This document shows positions 35,100-44,769 of a stretch of DNA of 64,000 nucleotides, piece by piece. Location: positions 557,147 to 621,146 of the forward strand of contig GG745347.1 in the NCBI GenBank assembly GCA_000151295.1, read 5' to 3'. Every line of letters starts with the position of its first letter. The stretch's first letter is position 1. The notes under the pieces were generated by a model, which made no database searches, was not told where the DNA came from, and worked only from the letters and a program-made list of their open reading frames with translations. The position numbers were made by a program, and so were the translations under genes. The stretch comes from Allomyces macrogynus ATCC 38327. Its lineage: Eukaryota; Blastocladiomycota; Blastocladiomycetes; Blastocladiales; Blastocladiaceae.

Positions 35100-35619
35100 G
35101 ATCGTGTGTCCTGGACGAGAAGTGTTTGGAACGTAGGCGCGAGATTGCTGCAGCGGCAGAGCACTGGCAGGTCGCCGTGAGGTGAGGTGGGCGAGCGAGT
35201 TGACAAGCCGGGTGTCGAGATGCCTTGGCCGCGAGGAGAAGTGGTTGAGCGATGAGCGAGTAGTGGATCCGCGTGTGGAGAGGGAGAACGGTGGGGTCAG
35301 CGGTACAGCGTGTCGACCGAGGGAGATGTGGATTTTTGATCGTTGCTCGCAGATGTCGCTTGTGCTCCCGTTTCGCCTTGGAGCGAGAAACTCGGGCGCG
35401 ATTGAAGCAGCAACGAACGACGGCAACAACGGTGCCAACCGATCAAAGTCGTCTATTCCCAAATAATTTCCGAAAGTGCCATCTTATCCCTCGTCTTTCG
35501 TCGTGGTGGTCCACTCGACTGCCCGCTCAGTCTGCTATCCCATTCACGCCGTGTCGTGTGCGCCAGCGCACAAACGCCCCATCTGCCCCTTGATTCTCGC
35601 CACCCGTCCCAAGACCTTT
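35100..35619. other. Intergenic region between the two Rho copies
   Basis: About 520 bases between the start of the degenerate copy and the end of the intact copy. No gene is supported. It would hold the old promoter of the degenerate copy and the 3' end of the intact one. Confidence 0.45.
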
Positions 35620-36490
35620 TCACATGATGATGCAGTGCTTGGCCGGCTTCCTGAGCAACTGCGCAACGCCCGACTTGTCCTCGCCCATGGCCACGCTCGC
35701 AATCTTCTGGAACACGCCCTCGAGCTCTTCGGGCGTCATGGTCTTGGCTGACGTCTCAATGTACATGGCCGCCTTGATCGCGCGCCGCATCGACTCGCCC
35801 TACACGATCGCGGCGTCAGTTTCGATCCCGCGTCGCGCACGGCCAGGGCGGCGTGGATGCGATGGATGCGCGTTTACCTCCTCGGGGTCAATCACAATCA
35901 TTTCGCGGTCACCGAGCGCGCGCGCCTGGTCCTCGGGCATCCGCTCGTACTCGTCGCGCACGTCGCACTGCGTGCCGACCAGAACCAACGGCGTCTTTGG
36001 ACAAAAGTGGCGCGCCTCGGGCCACCACTACACTCGTTTGCACGATCGTGAGCCTCTCTGCCCGCCACGGTGCACGCGCGCGACGCGGACGGTGCCCCAT
36101 ACCTTGTTCATGACACTGTTATACGAGTGCCGCGCCGTGGCCCCCGCCAACTTGAAGCAAATCACAATCACGTTCGCGTCCGGGTAACTCAGCGGGCGCA
36201 GCCGGTCATACTCTTCCTGGCCCGCCGTGTCCCAGAGCGACAACGCGCACTGCTTGCTGCTGTCTGGCCGGTAGGCGATGTTGATGTTGTGCGTCTCAAA
36301 GACGGTCGGCACGTATTCCTGGGATGCGTCGGTGGGTCAGCGAATAAGCGGACACGGAGGGAAGTGTGTGTGCGCGCGCGCACGTGCGCGGACGTACCAT
36401 CGGGAACCGCTTCTCGCAGTGCGTCATGAGCAGGGCCGACTTGCCGGTCGCGCCGTCGCCAATGAAAACGGCCTTGCGTTCGTCCGACAT
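35620..36490 (-). CDS. Rho-family small GTPase, divergent
   Basis: Rho-type GTPases switch actin, polarity and cell-wall or vesicle pathways at membranes. Exons 36398-36490, 36103-36318, 35878-36027 and 35620-35799, all phase 0, give 212 aa. G boxes: P-loop GDGATGKS at 11-18 (Ser where most Rho proteins have Thr); effector loop EYVPTVFE at 32-39; [17 protein letters not shown] from 61, the Rho signature; TQCD at 122-125, similar to the TQID of Cdc42; ETSAKT at 168-173. A short insert region (residues about 130-155) is present but unlike the classical Rho insert helix. The C terminus ends KHCIIM, a prenylation CaaX box (CIIM), though without a strong polybasic stretch. It is intermediate between Rac/Cdc42 and Rho classes, so no specific name is given. 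Confidence 0.88.
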
Positions 36491-37053
36491 GGTGGGGGTG
36501 ATCGGGGTGGAGGAGAGCGTGACGCGCGCGTGCGGCGTGGGGGGGGGGGGGGTCGCGTCGCCAGGGGCCGCGACGAGGGCGAAGAAATGAGTCGGGAACG
36601 GGGGAATAGAGGATCCGCGAGCGGCAAGGCGTGCGCGATCTGCGCAAAGGAACGGCGCGTTGCAGCAAGTCGAGAGAGTGACGGAGGCGGTGCTGGATCG
36701 GATGGCCGGCACGGACGTGGGGAGCGGGGTGCGTGGAGTGCAGTGCAGCGAGTGTGGAGAGCAAAGTGCCGTCTCGACGAGGTCGGAAGGGGTGCGGGGA
36801 GCGAGGGAGAGGAGTCTGAGGGGACCGACGACGAAGCGAAGCGAGCAACGCGGTGATCTCAGGAAACTTATCGCGCTGGGAGACGCGCCTTGCGGGACAT
36901 TAGTGCAGGAGCAACGGCGCACGTGGGATCACTGGACAGCGACGCAACCCATTGCTGCATTTCCATGGTCGTCGCCGCCCCCCACGAGCCAAGGGAGCCA
37001 CGGCCACCACGACCACGACGACAGCGACTGCAGCCGCATCCCGCACCACCGTC
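36491..37053. other. Divergent intergenic region, Rho GTPase / ZPR1-like
   Basis: About 560 bases. It contains a run of 12 G near 36541-36552 and is otherwise GC-rich with no supported gene. It probably contains both promoters. Confidence 0.45.
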
Positions 37054-37908
37054 ATGGGCCGCGTCAAGCAGGGCAAGAACAGGAACAAGAAGTCGGCCAA
37101 GCCCTCGTCGACCACCACCACCACGTCTTCCACCACTCCCGCCCCCGCCACCTCGGTACCACCAAGGCCCACCACCTCGTCCACCGAAACCACGACCATG
37201 CCCCTCCCTGGCTCGACGATCCCGCAACCGCCACCGGGCGCCGTCCCGATGGACATTGCGCGCGACTGTCCAGCCTGCGCAACGCGCACGCGCGCGACCG
37301 CCGTCCTGACGCGCTTGCCGCACTGGGACCGCGACGTGGCTGCGACCCGCATCCAGTGCCACGCCTGCGGCCACACGTCCACCAAGTACACGGCGGGAAC
37401 GCAACCCACCGCACCGCACGGCGAAGTCTGGACGCTGACGATGCGCCACCCGCGCGATCTCGACCGCGACTTGCTCAAGTCCGAGTTTGCCACGCTCGAA
37501 GTGCCGTGGCTCGGACTCGAATTGGACGGCGCCTCGCTTGCGGGCACGCTGTGCTCGGTGCGCGAATTGCTCGCGTTTGTCCGTGGGGATGTAGCTGCGC
37601 GGTACGCGCAGGCGCTTGCGCAGGCGCAGAGCGAGGATGACCCGAACGTGCAGGGGATCGCTGCGTTCTTGGGCAAGATTTCCAAGGTGCTCGAACTCGA
37701 GGCGGCCGCGGCCGCTGAGGAGCAGGAGGACATGGACCATTTCGTGAGCGCCGATTTGGCCACGGTCGACGATCCGTTCACGGTGATTTTGCGCGACGCC
37801 GCGGGCAACTCGTGGATGCAGATGCGCGCCGCCGGCGACAAGCAGATTGTGATTGAGACGTTTGTGCGCACGCCCGAGATGAACGAGAAGTTTGGGTTTG
37901 ATGCGTGA
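37054..37908 (+). CDS. Single-domain ZPR1-type zinc-finger protein
   Basis: ZPR1 proteins act as chaperones for translation elongation factor eEF1A. This single-exon ORF, started at the MGRVKQGKNRNKKSAK methionine, encodes 284 aa; an in-frame upstream ATG at 36952 would add 34 residues. After a basic, Thr/Pro-rich 65-residue lead there is one ZPR1 module. Its zinc ribbon is CPAC ... LPHWDRDV ... IQCHACGHTSTKYTAG, four Cys spaced CxxC-x(n)-CxxC. A beta-helical A/B domain follows, with DLDRDLLKSEFATLEVPWLGLEL, TLCSVRELLAFV, IAAFLGKISKVLELE, DPFTVILRDAAGNSWMQM and ETFVRTPEMNEKFGF. Eukaryotic ZPR1 normally has two such modules (about 460 aa); here only one is seen, as in archaeal relatives. It may be a paralogue of a full ZPR1 elsewhere. 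Confidence 0.7.
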   Translation: MGRVKQGKNRNKKSAKPSSTTTTTSSTTPAPATSVPPRPTTSSTETTTMPLPGSTIPQPPPGAVPMDIARDCPACATRTRATAVLTRLPHWDRDVAATRIQCHACGHTSTKYTAGTQPTAPHGEVWTLTMRHPRDLDRDLLKSEFATLEVPWLGLELDGASLAGTLCSVRELLAFVRGDVAARYAQALAQAQSEDDPNVQGIAAFLGKISKVLELEAAAAAEEQEDMDHFVSADLATVDDPFTVILRDAAGNSWMQMRAAGDKQIVIETFVRTPEMNEKFGFDA

Positions 37909-38379
37909 TGCGTTTTTTTGTTTTGATGGTTGCTTCGAGGATGGAGCCCAAAGATGTATACTGTTTCCATAGCCCAGGGCGTTTTGTTGCCGTTTGTTTG
38001 AATCGGGGAGAGGAAGGACGACACGAGAGTAATCGCCGCCGCGACGCGGGCCTATTGTCCTCTCGCTCACGGCGACGACGCAAGGCCCACGACGACAGCA
38101 AGCCGCGCGCGAGCTGGTCGTACGAGCGAGAACAAAGTCAAATCAAGCACGATTCCAGACAACAATCCGATCCAGCACCTCGAGCGAGCCCCATAGCAAA
38201 TCTGCAACGGCCTTCATGCATTGCAATAAAATTTCAATCTTTGGACTACCGAACGAAGAAAGCGAACAAAGGGGCCCACCGCTTACGCGCAGTGGCCCTA
38301 GATGGGGGGGAAGCTATGACAAGAAGAAGACGACGGCGCCAACGCGCGCGAGCACGGGCCCACACGACCACCTTCAGAT
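37909..38379. other. Convergent intergenic region, ZPR1-like / ATP1
   Basis: About 470 bases between two converging stops, with no supported gene. AT-rich patches such as GCAATAAAATTTCAATC (about 38222) contain an AATAAA, on the plus strand. Confidence 0.45.
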
Positions 38380-40219
38380 TTAGGCAAACGACTTGGCAAA
38401 GTCCTCGCAGACCTGCGCGAGCTTGGCCTCGGTCTCGGCCGAGAGCTTGCCCTCGGCGCGGATCGTGGCGAGCAGGTCAGCGTGCGACGCCTTGAGGTGC
38501 GGCAGGAAAGCCTGCTCAAACTCGACAATGCGCTTGGTGTCAACGCGGTCGAGGTGACCCTTGACACCGGCAAAGATGAGCGCAACCTGGTCCTCAACGG
38601 CGAGCGGCTTGTACTGCGGCTGCTTGAGCAGCTCCGTGAGACGCGCACCACGGCCGAGCAGGAACTGCGTCGACGCATCAAGATCCGAACCGAACTGCGC
38701 GAACGCAGCGACTTCACGGTACTGCGCAAGGAAAAGCTTGAGCGAACCGGCAACCTGCTTCATGGCCTTGATCTGCGCGGCCGAACCGACACGCGAGACC
38801 GACAGACCGACGTTGATGGCCGGGCGAATACCCTTGAAGAAGAGCTCGGCCTCGAGGAAGATCTGGCCGTCGGTAATCGAAATGACGTTGGTCGGAATGT
38901 AGGCCGACACATCACCACCCTGCGTCTCAATGACGGGGAGGGCCGTGAGCGAACCGGCACCAAACTCGTCCGACATCTTGGCAGCACGCTCGAGCAGACG
39001 CGAGTGAAGGTAGAAGACGTCACCGGGGTAGGCCTCACGACCGGGCGGACGACGCAGCAGCAGCGACATCTGACGGTAGGCAACAGCCTGCTTCGACAGA
39101 TCGTCGTAGATGATGAGCGCGTGCTTGCCGTTGTCACGGAACCACTCGCCCATGGCGCAACCCGAGTAAGGGGCCAAAAACTGGAGCGGGGCCGCCTCCG
39201 AGGCCGTAGCGGCCACGACAATCGAGTACTTGAGCGCGTCGTTTTCCTCGAGCGTCTGCACAAACTGCGCGACCGTCGAGCGCTTCTGGCCGACAGCGAC
39301 GTAGACACAGTAGAGCTTCTTGGCCTCCTCGTTACCGTCGTTCCAGCGCTTCTGGTTGATGATCGTGTCGAGAGCAACGGCCGTCTTACCCGTCTGACGA
39401 TCGCCAATGATCAACTCACGCTGACCACGGCCAATCGGCACCATCGAGTCAATGCACTTGATACCGGTCTGCATGGGCTCGTGCACCGACTTGCGCGGGA
39501 TAATACCGGGCGCCTTGACCTGGACACGCGTCGACTTGACGTTCTTGAGCGGACCCTTGCCGTCGATCGGGTTGCCGAGACCGTCAACGACACGGCCGAG
39601 CAGACCCTCGCCGACCGGGACGTCGACAATCTTGCCCGTACGCTTGACGGTATCGCCCTCCTTGATGAGACGGTCGTTACCGAAGACGACGACACCGACG
39701 TTGTCGGGCTCGAGGTTAAGAGCCATGCCCTATTCAAAGATTCCATCATGTTGGTGAGTTACGTTGATCGCTCGGTGCGAGTATCGAGCGTCGAAAGCGA
39801 AAGGCAAGGCCATACCTTGATACCCGACGAGAACTCGACCATCTCCTCGGCCTGGACGTTCTTGAGGCCGTAGACGCGGGCAATACCGTCACCAATGGTC
39901 AGGACACGGCCCGTCTCCTGAATGTCGGCAGCAGCGTTGGCGCCCAGGATGCGGTCCTCGAGGATCGACGACAGCTCCGACGCGCCGGGCTTGGCGGCCG
40001 CAGCCTTGAGCGCGGCATTCGAGAAGGCGCGCGCGGCGGGGCGCGCCTGTATTCGAAGAAAGACGGGGGCAGCGGGTCGGGTCAGCGCGCGATCAAGGGG
40101 TGAAAGGGCGGGAACGGGCCGTCTGTCGGGCGCGAGTCCTCGACCGACGACGACGGCGGGGCGGCGACACGTACGACGGCGGCGCGGGCGACGGCGCGGG
40201 CGGCAGCGGCGAGCGACAT
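38380..40219 (-). CDS. ATP1: Mitochondrial F1 ATP synthase subunit alpha
   Basis: Alpha forms the F1 hexamer with beta and carries the non-catalytic nucleotide sites. Three exons are inferred: 40175-40219, 39816-40046 and 38380-39729, giving 541 aa. Exon 1 encodes [15 protein letters not shown]; exon 2 continues [18 protein letters not shown], so a typical mitochondrial presequence is split by an intron. The mature part shows [38 protein letters not shown], and [17 protein letters not shown] restored by splicing. The Walker A is GDRQTGKT, with [47 protein letters not shown] as the alpha/beta signature region, and [19 protein letters not shown] near the end. Length agrees with fungal alpha subunits. 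A 128-base intron follows exon 1. The start is 503 bases from the enkurin ATG, head to head. Confidence 0.97.
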
Positions 40220-40722
40220 GGTGGCGGTCGTTGGAGGTTGGTAGCAGCGGCAACGACGGCAACAGCAGCGGTCGGTCGTTGGCGGCCTCACACAGCTCGG
40301 AGAGGGCGAGCGAGCCAACCAACTGCCCTGTTGAGAGGAGCACGCGAGCTCGCGTGACCAAAACGACAAACCCATTCAACCTCCCCCAGGTTGGATGTGA
40401 GCACGTGTACTGCACGCCTGTCTCGCACTCATGAACTTCATTATTTACGCGCGTCTCCCGCCCGGTGATCACATCTTCCACCGTGGTCCGGGGTCCTGCT
40501 GCTCGCGGGCCGTGATCTGCGCTCGACGTGCAGCCAACGCCTTCAAGCCCTGCCTCCCCTCTCCGCTGCCCGCACACTTGTCACCCGCTGCGATAGACGC
40601 CGCTCCACCGACTGCCGGACCGACGACTGCCCTGCCCCCTTTACCACAGCAACCCACGCACGCACCAACCCGCGCCGCACCAACCCGCGCACCGTTGCCT
40701 CCACCCGTTTTTTCCCGCCGCC
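40220..40722. other. Divergent intergenic region, ATP1 / enkurin
   Basis: About 500 bases separate the divergent ATP1 and enkurin starts. No gene is supported. A perfect TATA element was not seen. Confidence 0.45.
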
Positions 40723-41994
40723 ATGGTCCGCACATCCTCGGCCGCGTCGCTCGCGCCGGGCGCGCGCCATGCACCGTCCCCATCTACCGCTGCCACCGCG
40801 CGCCGTGCGACCCCAAGCAAACCCTCAACCCTGCGGCGCGCGACGTCGGGCCCCGCCGTCGCTGCACCTCCACCTCCACCCACCAAGCCGACCGCCGCGA
40901 GCCATGCGAAAATGACTTCTGCCGCACAAGCCGCAGCACGTGCTGCCACGGCCGCTGCGTCCGGCCCGCCCAAGCGTCGTGCGGCTTCGGCCTTGACGAC
41001 TCCGACCGCCGCGACGGGTCCACGGACCGAAGTGCACATCTACATCCCGCCGATTCCCGACTGCGTGCACGACGAGTCCGTGTACGACTTGATCCCGATC
41101 GCCGTGACCCCACCGCACAAGCCGCCGCGGTACGTGTCCAAGTTTGCGGGGCTCGCGCGCGACGAGTACCATGCGGGCGTCAAGCCCATGGCGTCGATGG
41201 GGCCGCTCAAGGTGGTCAGTTGTGGGCCGGAGCGGTGGTTGCATCGTGGGGATGGGGCCAAATTGAAGCCAGACGGTACGTCCGTCACCTGAACCTCTAT
41301 TCGTGCGCCGACACTTGACCTGACGTTTCGGGGGAATTTCCAGTGCCCAAGCATTCGCGCGACCGCACCGTGCGCAAGGCTCCACTGCCCGCCGAACCCG
41401 CTGTCCTCCCGCCGCCGTCGGGCACCGACTTTATTCGTACGAACCGCGGCGTCGCGGCCAAATCGCGTACGTCCAACTCTCTCTCTCTTCCCCCCAATCC
41501 ATCCACTTCCCCAACCCATCCACCCCACTCACCCACCCTCCTCTCCCGCCCTCCAGACCCGCCCTCGCCGCCCCCCGCTCCGCGCTCATTTCTGCGCAAG
41601 GCCAACTACGGTAAGACGCCCGCCTATCTCGAGTCCCAAAAAGCGCGAGACGCCGAGACGGAGCGCGCAATGCAGGCCGACATGCAAGCGCACGCCGAGG
41701 ACGCGAATGGTGGGCTGGTGCGGCTGCCCGACGAGGAGCGGCGCGTATTGCTCGATGGGCTCAAGGGAAACTGGGAGAAGCTCAACAACGAGTACCAGAA
41801 GTTGTCGTTAACGGTCGACACGGTTCCTAAGATTGCGCGGTACGGTGTTGTTGTCTGGGGTTCAAGCGAAGGGAGGCGGTCGCTGACGACAGTCGGGCGT
41901 TTATAGCAAGGTCAATATGGAACAGCAGCTCAAGCGGCTCGAAGAGGACATTCAGCGCTTCTCTCACGAAAACATTTACGTGCGGTTTGAGTGA
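40723..41994 (+). CDS. ENKUR: Enkurin, flagellar protein
   Basis: Enkurin is found in cilia and flagella, where it binds the microtubule doublet lumen and, in sperm, TRPC channels and calmodulin. Exons 40723-41275, 41344-41466, 41557-41839 and 41907-41994 close in frame and give 348 aa. The first 100 residues are an Ala/Thr/Pro-rich extension absent from animal enkurin (about 256 aa). Then come the conserved blocks: ESVYDLIPIAVTPPHKPPRYVSKF, MASMGPLKV, VPKHSRDRTVRK, SGTDFIRTNRG, NYGKTPAYLESQKA, LPDEERRVLLDGLKGNWEKLNNEYQKLSL, VPKIARKVNMEQQLKRLEEDIQRFSHENIYV. The second intron is 90 bases with no in-frame stop, so an unspliced reading stays open. Its presence implies a flagellated life stage. 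Confidence 0.92.
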
Positions 41995-42156
41995 GTGACG
42001 ATGTTGGAGGAGGATCGCTACCTGCTGGACTGGATGGCGAGGACTTTGGAGAACACAATACAATTGGGGCGGGAATGATGACTCGACCTGCCCTGTTCTC
42101 TTTTCGCAGGAAACAAGCACAGATGCATTTATCATTTTATTGTTCAGTCCACCCAG

Positions 42157-42842
42157 TTACTTGAACGTCAGCGCGTCCATGACGGCCTTTTGCTCCTGCT
42201 CCATCTTGACGTAAGTCTCGTGCTGCGCCGTGAGCCTATTCCCGTCGGGCGCGGTCGGTCAGATATCCCCGTCTTGCGTCGTCTTCAGAGGACCACGCAC
42301 CGGTCGAGCTCGAGCTGCCGCTCGCGCAGCACGTAGCTGAGCCGGTTCAACTCGGTCATGCGGCGTGCCGGCTCGCGGTCGGCTCGCGTGCGTAGCGCGA
42401 GCGCCTACCAGTCTTGTCGGTGTGAGTCAAGAGATTCGGCCTTATCGCAGGAGCAAGGAACGTACGCGCAGCTTGGCCGTCTCTATCTCCTTAGAGCGGG
42501 CGTCCACGACCTCGACCAAGTCCTGCACGAGCGCAAGAAACTCGTCGAGCCCTACACGCGGATCCATGCACCATCAGCTCCCCTCTCCACCCGTCACGCG
42601 GCCAACGTACGCGATGCAAAGTCGCGCGTCTCGTCGCGTAACGACTCGGCCGCGTCGGCAACCGCAGGTGGTAGGAGGCGCAGGCGGCCGAGATCGTCGA
42701 CAGCAACGGGCGTCGGTGCACCAGCGCCGGCAGAAGAAGCCGTGGATGGTGGCGCCACGCCGCGGAGACCGGTCGCGCTGGGTGGACGAGCGGGGCCGAG
42801 TGACGGTGGGCGGGCGCCGGCGCCGCCGAGGACAGAGTGCAT
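42157..42842 (-). CDS. IFT20: Intraflagellar transport protein IFT20
   Basis: IFT20 is the small coiled-coil IFT-B subunit that also sits at the Golgi and is needed to build flagella. Exons 42611-42842, 42466-42551, 42301-42404 and 42157-42235 close in frame and give 166 aa with the chosen Met at 42842; an upstream in-frame Met at 42956 would give 204. The core matches IFT20 in order: VDDLGRLRLLPPAVADAAESL, RDETRDFASRLDEFLALVQDLVEVVDARSKEIETAKLRALALR, RRMTELNRLSYVLRERQLELDRLTAQHETYVKMEQEQKAVMDAL. The long heptad pattern and terminal E.EQ motif are as in animal and algal IFT20 (about 132 aa); the extra N terminus is Ala/Pro-rich. An AATAAA on the minus strand (42141-42136) follows the stop. 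The gene converges on enkurin. Confidence 0.85.
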
Positions 42843-43133
42843 GGTATTGAGGCGTGCGTTGCGGGCGGTTGGACAGGCGGGGGTTGTCGAGGATGCTGCA
42901 GACGTGGGCCGTGTCGATGAAGCAAGGAACAGTCGGCGTGATTGGATGGCGATCAAGGCGTCGTAACGCGGTCACATGCAACGAAGATCATTCGCGTTGT
43001 TCCCAGCCCACCTCAGCTAATCGACCTGCAGCCCACAAACTCGCGCCGTACCACCGGCACCTTTAATCCCCGCACCGAACTGCCCGCACACTTTTGCGAC
43101 GACCAGCCGCAACTGCACGAAACCACCAGCATC

Positions 43134-43799
43134 ATGGCCACCCGATCCGCTGCCGGTTCCGCGACGGCCGCATCCCGCGGTGCCCCTGGACGCGGCCCCA
43201 CCTCGTCAAGCGCACCCGGCAAGGCCCTGACCGACGACCAGCGCGCCGAAGTGCGCGAAGCTTTCGAGCTGTTTGACACGGACAAGGACGGCATTCTCGA
43301 CTACCACGAAGTGAAAGTCGCCATGCGCGCGCTCGGGTTCGATGTGAAAAAAGCCGAAGTGCTCAAGCTGCTGCGCGATGCTGGCGGGAACGGCGCCATG
43401 ACGCTCGCGTATGCCGACTTTGTTGCCATCAGTACGTCGCGATGTTCGGAAGCGAAACGGGGCCAAAACTGACCGACGCGTGTTGGAAATAGTGACCGAG
43501 AAACTGCTTGCGCGCGATCCGCGCGACGAGCTTCGCAAAGCGTTTGCGCTGTTTGACGGCGACCGCCGCGGCAAGATCACGGTGCGCGACTTGAGGCGTG
43601 TGGCCAAGGAGGTCGGCGAGCCGCTCGATGACGACGAGCTGCAGTGCATGATTGACGAGTTTGACCTAGATGGCGATGGCGAGAGTACGTTGTTGTTGTT
43701 GTCATGGACGGTGCGCGCACATGGGGCGGTGCTGACCTGGCGTTTTGCGACATAGTTGACGAGAACGAGTTTCTGTCGATCATGGAGGACGATTTCTGA
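43134..43799 (+). CDS. Centrin (caltractin), EF-hand basal-body protein
   Basis: Centrins are calcium-binding proteins of basal bodies and centrosomes. Exons 43134-43431, 43493-43684 and 43756-43799 give 177 aa, with phases closing. A 30-residue Ser/Ala/Gly-rich N-terminal tail leads into [49 protein letters not shown], a very centrin-like first half. EF1 (48-59) has all ligand positions ([12 protein letters not shown]). EF2 is degenerate ([15 protein letters not shown]). EF3 (121-132, [12 protein letters not shown]) lacks the final Glu. EF4 (157-168, DLDGDGEIDENE) looks functional. The end is FLSIMEDDF; classical centrins end in KKTSLY/F, so the tail differs, and the replacement of ligands suggests a divergent centrin class. 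It sits beside IFT20 and enkurin. Confidence 0.88.
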
Positions 43800-44148
43800 C
43801 CCCTGCCGTGCAGCAGAGCGCCATGGCGCGTGGATCAAGAGTAATGAGAAGCGTTATGGCGATGGCATTTGTACATATTCTTGATGTGACCTTCAATGGG
43901 TTTAGCAGATTGGTGTTAGAAAGCTGTCCTCACAATTCAAGTCTAGGCAAAGTCACTTGATCTAATGCTGGGCACAAACACAGGCAAAAAATGTCTTAAC
44001 GATAATTCTCCACCATGATCCTTGCGTCTGCCCCTGCTTGAGCTCCTTGGTTTGCGACTCTTTGGTCTCCTGCAACTTGAATGGCGCTGCTGCTTGATTT
44101 GCTGCCACATGAACAGCTGCTGCACTTCGCCTTGACCTGTTGTCATTC
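43800..44148. other. Intergenic region downstream of centrin, CpG-poor
   Basis: About 350 bases, AT-richer and with reduced CpG compared with neighbouring genes. No gene is supported. It converges with the coiled-coil ORF. Confidence 0.4.
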
Positions 44149-44769
44149 CTACTGCTGTTGGAGCTGCTGCTGCAGCCCCTGAGGCTGCAGCTGCAGCTCC
44201 AATGCCGCGCTCAGCTTGTCGCGCTCCTTCTCAGGCATCTTCACCTTTTCAACTGCCTGCACGTACTCGTTCTCAACCTGCTGAACCTCGCGCTGAACCT
44301 GGTTCAAGTCGCGCGCAATCTCGCAACGCAACTCGCGCTCTTGCCAAACCAACCGCCGCTCCTCGACGCTCTCATTGTACCGCTGATGCGTCAACTCGGA
44401 CCGCCACTCCGTTCTGTGCGGTTGGCCGATCCTGCGCGCGAGTCGCTGGATGTGTTCGAGGTTCATGCGTTCCGTGACGCGCCGCACTTGAACCGCGCAC
44501 AGTCGCTCAATGGCCCAGATATTCTGATCTAGCCAGGTGTGATTCTTCTGGTACACAACCTGGCTGGATTCCCAGGGCGTGAGCGTTGCAAGAACTGCGT
44601 GAATCGTGCGTAGTGACGCGTCGCTTGCTAAGAGATGCGGCAGCGCCAGGATCACGGCGCGAAATGCCAGGCTGTCGTTACGCGACAGTGGTGGGGGCAG
44701 CGGCGGTGATGGCGGCAGCGCGGGTGTGGCAGCCGTGTCAGCTGGAAGTGGGGAGAGGGGAGGCGACAT
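44149..44769 (-). CDS. Hypothetical coiled-coil protein
   Basis: Not recognised. The frame started at MSPPLSPLPADTAA encodes 206 aa; an upstream in-frame ATG at 44934 is possible but its lead is low quality. A Pro-rich N terminus is followed by a short helical region (LAFRAVILALPHLLASDASLRTIHAVLATL). A long charged coiled coil then runs from about residue 70: DQNIWAIERLCAVQVRRVTERMNLEHIQRLAR and IARDLNQVQREVQQVENEYVQAVEKVKMPEKERDKL. It ends in a Gln/Leu stretch (LQLQPQGLQQQLQQQ). Codon choice is less GC3-biased and CpG is lower than in the housekeeping genes around. A frameshifted relative lies 1 kb upstream on the same strand (45640-46445), so this looks like a lineage-specific family. Expression is not proven. 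Confidence 0.45.
   Translation of the reverse strand: MSPPLSPLPADTAATPALPPSPPLPPPLSRNDSLAFRAVILALPHLLASDASLRTIHAVLATLTPWESSQVVYQKNHTWLDQNIWAIERLCAVQVRRVTERMNLEHIQRLARRIGQPHRTEWRSELTHQRYNESVEERRLVWQERELRCEIARDLNQVQREVQQVENEYVQAVEKVKMPEKERDKLSAALELQLQPQGLQQQLQQQ

Noticed and set aside
36952..37053. Longer start for the ZPR1-like protein at 36952
   Set aside because: The added 34 residues are Arg/Thr/Ala low complexity. The Met at 37054 begins a basic MGRVKQGKNRNKKSAK segment with a better start context.
41467..41556. In-frame continuation through enkurin intron 2 as coding sequence
   Set aside because: The 90-base segment has no stop but encodes Ser/Pro/Thr low complexity. It starts with GTACGT, ends CCTCCAG and is pyrimidine-rich, so it is read as an intron.
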